A stretch of 64,000 nucleotides of DNA from Pseudooceanicola antarcticus (GTDB lineage: Bacteria > Pseudomonadota > Alphaproteobacteria > Rhodobacterales > Rhodobacteraceae): assembly GCF_900215355.1 (NCBI RefSeq), contig NZ_OBEA01000008.1, positions 1 to 64,000 of the forward strand. Direction: 5' to 3'. Shown here in pieces: positions 60,666-64,000 of the stretch (within the stretch, counting starts at the first letter, position 1; each line of letters starts with the position of its first letter). The position numbers and the translations under genes are program-made. The notes under the pieces were generated by a model, which saw only the letters and a list, made by a program, of their open reading frames with translations, ran no database searches and was not told where the DNA came from.

Positions 60666-62053
60666 TCCGCCACCTCCAGCACCAGCGCCATGCGGAAGGG
60701 CGCGCCCTCTCCGCCGGTCATTTCCAGCCGCCCGCCAAAGGCCTCGGCCACGGCACCGGCGATCGACAGACCCAGGCCGCTGCCCGAGCCGCCGCCCTGC
60801 GCCGCGCCTGCCACGAAACGCTCGCCAAGCCGCGCGCGCACCTCTGCGGAGGGCCCCGGCCCCGCGTCCTCGACCCAGAGCCGGGCCTCCCGGCCCTGCT
60901 GGCTGACCCCGACCCGGACAGGCGCCTGCCCGTGTTTCAGCGCGTTGGACAGCAGGTTCTTCGCCGCCTCGGTCAGCGACAGCTCGTCACCGCGTACCGG
61001 CACCGGGTCCTCTTCGATCTCCAGCGCCACCGAGGCGCCCTCGGCGATCAGCTGCGGATCTCCGGCCTCGACCGCCGCCAGCGCGATGTCGCGCAGGTCC
61101 AGCACCGCACGACGGGCGGAATCGCCGCGGTGCACCACCATCGCCCGCGAAAGCATCTGGTCCAGCAGGTGACCCAGCCCCACGGTGCGCGCATGGATAC
61201 GCGCCACCAGCAGCCGCTGGCGCTCGGGGTCCGGCTCGTCACGGGCCAGGTCGGCCTGGGCGCGCAGGGCGGCGACGGGATTGCGCAGCTGATGCGCCGT
61301 GTCCGAGATGAGCCGCCGCATGGTGCCGAACTGGCGGTCCAGCCGCCCCATGAACCCGTTGATCCCCTGCACCATCGGCAGCACCTCGCGCGGGACGCGG
61401 CCATCGAGCGGGGTCAGGTCCTGGGGGTCGCGCGCCTCCAGCCGTGCCGCCAGCCGGTCCAGCGGCCCGAGCGCGCCGCGCACGATCAGCAGGGCCAGCA
61501 GCAGCATTGCCAGCCCGCCGATGGCCAGCACCACCAGCGCCTTGCCGGTGATGTCGCGGGCCAGGTCGTTGCGGGCCCGCAGCGTCTGCCCCACCACCAC
61601 CTCGACCCGCCCCGAGAAGCTGCGCTCGGCAAAGCGGCGCGAGACCACGATGTAGCGGGCGGGCTCGCCCAGGAAGGCGGCGTCGTAGAAGGCCGGACCG
61701 CCGCCCCTCGAGGGCGGGTCGGGCAGGTCCTCGTAGCCGGTCAGCAGCTTTCCTCCGGGGCCCGAGACCCGGTAGGCCACCCGGTCCTCGGGGGCCAGCG
61801 CCAGCAGTTGGAAGGCCGAGGCGGGCAGATCGACCACCACCTGCCCTTCGCGGATCGAGATCGCGCTGGCGATGTCATTGGCCGCGCCGACCAGAAGCCG
61901 GTCGAAGGCCTCGCGCGCGGCCGTGCGCCCATAGGCGAAGGCCGCCAGCGCCAGCACCACGCCGCCGATCGCCAGAAGCGCCCCCAGCCCCGCAACCAGC
62001 CGCGCGCCAAGCGACAGGGTGGGCCGCAGCTCAGCCATCGGCGTCAAGGACAT
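60662..62053 (-). CDS. tctE: Sensor histidine kinase (TctE-like)
   Basis: This 463-residue inner-membrane kinase has two membrane helices (about 17-41 and 171-192) around a periplasmic domain of about 130 residues, then a HAMP-like linker, the phospho-acceptor H254 in SDTAHQLRNPVAAL and the ATPase boxes NLLSNALKHG, EDAGPGPS and GSGSGLGLSI. The DTAHQLRNP wording is typical of TctE-type kinases. The annotated ATG (62053) overlaps the response regulator by 23 bases; ATG 62038 is an alternative. It probably senses a tricarboxylate or related acid, with help of the SBP encoded behind it. Confidence 0.9.
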   Translation of the reverse strand: MSLTPMAELRPTLSLGARLVAGLGALLAIGGVVLALAAFAYGRTAAREAFDRLLVGAANDIASAISIREGQVVVDLPASAFQLLALAPEDRVAYRVSGPGGKLLTGYEDLPDPPSRGGGPAFYDAAFLGEPARYIVVSRRFAERSFSGRVEVVVGQTLRARNDLARDITGKALVVLAIGGLAMLLLALLIVRGALGPLDRLAARLEARDPQDLTPLDGRVPREVLPMVQGINGFMGRLDRQFGTMRRLISDTAHQLRNPVAALRAQADLARDEPDPERQRLLVARIHARTVGLGHLLDQMLSRAMVVHRGDSARRAVLDLRDIALAAVEAGDPQLIAEGASVALEIEEDPVPVRGDELSLTEAAKNLLSNALKHGQAPVRVGVSQQGREARLWVEDAGPGPSAEVRARLGERFVAGAAQGGGSGSGLGLSIAGAVAEAFGGRLEMTGGEGAPFRMALVLEVAE

Positions 62054-62702
62054 AGCCCAGCCCCCGCAGGGTGCGGATCACCGCCCCCGATCCGGCGATC
62101 TTCTTGCGCAGCCGCGCCACGTAGAGCTCGATGGCATTCACCCCCACCACCGTGTCGTCGAAGGAATAGAGCCCCTCCAGCAGCCGGTCCTTGGAATGCA
62201 CCTGTCCCCGGCCCCGCATCAACATGCCCAGCAGGGCGAATTCGCGCCGGGTCAGGTCCAGCGGCGCGCCGTCCAGCAGCACCCGGCCGGCGACCGGATC
62301 GAAGACCAGCCGGCCAAGGGCGATCTCTCCGGCCCTCTCGACGCTCTCGCGGCGGGCCAGCACATGCAGACGGGCCTCGAGCTCTCTCTGGTCGAAGGGT
62401 TTCACCAGGTAGTCGTCGGCGCCAAGCGAGAAGGCCGAAACCTTGTCGTCGACCGAGAAATGCGCCGTCAGCATCAGCACCGGCATCTTCAGCCCCCCGG
62501 CCCGCATCTCGCGCAGCAGATCGACGCCAGAGCCATCGGGCAGCGTGATGTCCAGCACCACCACGTCATAGCCCTGCACCCGCAGGCAGTCGCGCGCCTC
62601 GCCAAGCGTCATCGCATAGTCGCAGGCCATGCCCCCCGCGCGCAGCCGCGCCAGCGTGGCATCCGCCAGGTCCTGAGTATCCTCCACCAGCAATATGCGC
62701 AT
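62031..62702 (-). CDS. tctD: Response regulator, OmpR family (TctD-like)
   Basis: This 223-residue regulator has a receiver domain with phospho-acceptor D51 (VVLDITLPDG) and acid pocket ED (residues 7-8), and an OmpR/PhoB winged helix (LTRREFALLGMLMRGRGQVHSK and the C-terminal VNAIELYVARLRKKI). It is the first gene of the leftward signalling operon and divergent from tctC. A tandem direct repeat in the promoter between them (62764-62781) is its likely binding site. Confidence 0.92.
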   Translation of the reverse strand: MRILLVEDTQDLADATLARLRAGGMACDYAMTLGEARDCLRVQGYDVVVLDITLPDGSGVDLLREMRAGGLKMPVLMLTAHFSVDDKVSAFSLGADDYLVKPFDQRELEARLHVLARRESVERAGEIALGRLVFDPVAGRVLLDGAPLDLTRREFALLGMLMRGRGQVHSKDRLLEGLYSFDDTVVGVNAIELYVARLRKKIAGSGAVIRTLRGLGYVLDADG

Positions 62703-62763
62703 TCAAGTCTCCCCAACGGCTGCCGCGTCACCGTCCCGGCGGGCCGATCAGAGGCCCAAGCCT

Positions 62764-62781
62764 GTGACAGCTTGGTGACAG
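62764..62781. promoter_or_regulatory. Tandem GTGACAG repeats, candidate TctD site
   Basis: GTGACAG occurs at 62764-62770 and again at 62775-62781, 11 bases apart in the same orientation. OmpR-family regulators bind direct repeats with about one helical turn between them. The pair lies 70 bases upstream of tctC in the divergent region. Confidence 0.55.
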
Positions 62782-62850
62782 GTTCAACCGCTATATCACG
62801 CGGCACTGGTCGCGGGCCTGCCTGGCCGCGACCCATGAGGAGGAAAACCA

Positions 62851-63837
62851 ATGGCATTCAAACATCTTCGCACGGCGCTGGCCGTCGCGGGCCTGGCCCT
62901 GACCGCAACCGCAGCCTCGGCGCAGTTCGCGCCCGAGCAGCCCGAGTGCATCGCGCCCGCCAACCCCGGTGGTGGCTGGGACTTCACCTGCCGCCAGGTG
63001 GGCAAGTCGATGCAGGACATCGGCCTGATCTCGAAGACCATGCAGGTGGTGAACCTGGCCGGTGGCGGCGGCGGTGTCGCCTACGCCGAGGTGGTCAACA
63101 AGCGCGGTGACGACAACGACCTGATCGTCGCCGCCTCGACCGCCACGGCCACCCGCCTGGCCCAGGGCGCCTATCCGGGCAACACCATGGACCAGGTCCG
63201 CTGGCTGGCCACCATCGGTGCCGACTACGGCGTGATCGCCGTCGCCGCCGACAGCGAGATCGAAACCCTGCCCGCCCTGCTGGACATGATCAAGAACGAC
63301 CCGCGTTCGATCTCCGTGGCCGGCGGCTCTGCCGTGGGTGGCTGGGATCACCTGAAGGTGCTGATCGCGGCCAACGCCTATGGCATCGAGGACGTGCGCA
63401 GCGTCAAGTACATCGCCTTCGACGGCGGCGGCGAGGCCGTGACCCAGCTTCTGGCCGGCTCCGTGCAGGCCTTCACCGGCGACCTCTCCGAGGCCAAGGG
63501 CTTTGTCGACAGCGGCGACATCAAGGTGATCGCGGTGCTGGCACCCGAGCGCCTGGAGGGTGAGTTCGCCGCCTTCCCGACCGCCATGGAACAGGGCGTC
63601 GACGCCATCGGCGCCAACTGGCGCGGCTTCTACGCCCCCGGCGGCATGTCCGACGAGGCCTATGACGCCTGGGTCGGCAAGATCGCCGAGCTCTACGGCT
63701 CGCCCGAGTGGAAGGACATCATGGCCGCCAACGGCCTGGCCCCGCTCGACCTGCAGGGCGCCGACTTCGAGGCCTTCGTGGCCGACAGCGTCGCCCAGAT
63801 CCAGACCATCTCCCGCGAGATCGGCATCATCAAGTAA
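62851..63837 (+). CDS. tctC: Tripartite tricarboxylate transporter binding protein (TctC family)
   Basis: This 328-residue periplasmic protein belongs to the Bug/TctC family. A Sec signal ends near residue 25 (AASAQ). It begins with PECIAPANPGGGWDFTCRQVG, where the APANPGGGWD loop is the usual carboxylate-binding turn and two Cys could pair. Later landmarks are GGGGGVAYAEVVNKR and GWDHLKVLIAANAYG. AGGAGGA precedes the ATG. It is followed by a hairpin and the start of tctB, so it opens a tctCBA operon. The ligand is probably a citrate-like acid. Confidence 0.92.
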   Translation: MAFKHLRTALAVAGLALTATAASAQFAPEQPECIAPANPGGGWDFTCRQVGKSMQDIGLISKTMQVVNLAGGGGGVAYAEVVNKRGDDNDLIVAASTATATRLAQGAYPGNTMDQVRWLATIGADYGVIAVAADSEIETLPALLDMIKNDPRSISVAGGSAVGGWDHLKVLIAANAYGIEDVRSVKYIAFDGGGEAVTQLLAGSVQAFTGDLSEAKGFVDSGDIKVIAVLAPERLEGEFAAFPTAMEQGVDAIGANWRGFYAPGGMSDEAYDAWVGKIAELYGSPEWKDIMAANGLAPLDLQGADFEAFVADSVAQIQTISREIGIIK

Positions 63838-63845
63838 TGCAACCC

Positions 63846-63890
63846 GGCGCGCGGCGGGCCCCGGGTCCGCCTTCTCGCCCGCCGCGCGCC
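63846..63890 (+). terminator. Strong hairpin between tctC and tctB
   Basis: A perfect 13-bp GC stem (GGCGCGCGGCGGG / CCCGCCGCGCGCC) with a 19-nt loop is followed by TTTAATT. It lies within the operon and should cause partial termination that favours tctC. Confidence 0.68.
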
Positions 63891-63910
63891 TTTAATTCCG
63901 GGAGGTCAGA

Positions 63911-64000
63911 ATGAGCGACCGTATCTTCGGAGCCTTCGGGCTTCTCCTTGCCCTGTTTTACGCCTGGGCCACCCTGCAGATCGAGGAAAGCTTCCTGTCG
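63911..64000 (+). CDS. tctB: Tripartite tricarboxylate transporter small subunit TctB (5' part)
   Basis: The first 30 residues are MSDRIFGAFGLLLALFYAWA and onward; the gene runs off the window. A short charged start followed by a hydrophobic helix is typical of TctB, the four-helix small membrane subunit. GGGAGGT precedes the ATG by a normal spacer. Its place after tctC supports the call. Confidence 0.75.
   Translation, partial: MSDRIFGAFGLLLALFYAWATLQIEESFLS

Overview
The window is GC-rich DNA from an alphaproteobacterium, most likely the Rhodobacterales (Roseobacter/Paracoccus-like). The evidence is codon bias, the many TRAP, BMP-type and RbsABC-type importers, FCD-domain GntR regulators, and the Tct-type tripartite transporter with its TctDE two-component system. 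I see no rRNA, tRNA, CRISPR array, insertion sequence or replication gene. The region is a dense block of accessory catabolic operons, each pairing an importer with its regulator and enzymes. Nine import systems lie in 64 kb: two BMP-type ABC, two RbsABC-type ABC, two TRAP, one Mn-type ABC, one Dpp/Opp-type ABC, and the start of a tricarboxylate (TTT) system.

Layout. 0.4-5.0 kb (-): BMP-type ABC importer. 5.2-7.3 kb (+): RutR-like TetR regulator, SDR and DUF985 cupin, with three TGACA-N4-TGTCA palindromes around the regulator. 7.35-9.99 kb: membrane-anchored AraC regulator divergent from a multi-pass membrane protein, then yaeQ. 10.2-14.8 kb (-): alpha/beta hydrolase, aldehyde dehydrogenase, Fe-type alcohol dehydrogenase and Ldh2-type dehydrogenase, divergent from 14.9-19.8 kb (+): GntR, RbsABC-type importer and PfpI-like protein. 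An SDR (-) follows. 20.95-32.4 kb (+): apparently one long operon with TRAP importer, FadR-type GntR, second RbsABC-type importer (two permeases), XylX-like dehydratase and XylD-like pentonate dehydratase, i.e. a Weimberg-type sugar-acid route.

32.5-34.8 kb (-): single-cysteine Asp/Glu/hydantoin racemase-family protein, PuuE-like allantoinase/polysaccharide deacetylase and GntR, divergent from a TRAP importer (35.1-38.0 kb). 38.07-43.48 kb (-): second BMP-type ABC importer and its GntR. Divergent from it, 43.6-48.2 kb (+): a split Rieske oxygenase system (Rieske-less oxygenase, reductase carrying the Rieske domain, GST-like protein) with a guanine deaminase. This matches the architecture of the caffeine N7-demethylase NdmC-NdmD-NdmE and is the most interesting locus. 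48.2-51.85 kb (-): Sit-type manganese ABC importer. 52.1-58.5 kb (+): dipeptide/oligopeptide-type ABC importer with a fumarase/argininosuccinate-lyase superfamily enzyme. 58.5-59.45 kb (-): LysR. 59.56-62.7 kb (-): TctD/TctE with an extra periplasmic binding protein. 62.85 kb to the end (+): TctC and the start of TctB.

Themes. Purine or ureide use recurs: a RutR-like regulator, two nucleoside-type BMP transporters, a guanine deaminase beside an Ndm-type oxygenase, and an allantoinase-like enzyme. In nearly every importer operon a GC-rich hairpin follows the binding-protein gene, as expected if that protein is made in excess of the membrane parts.
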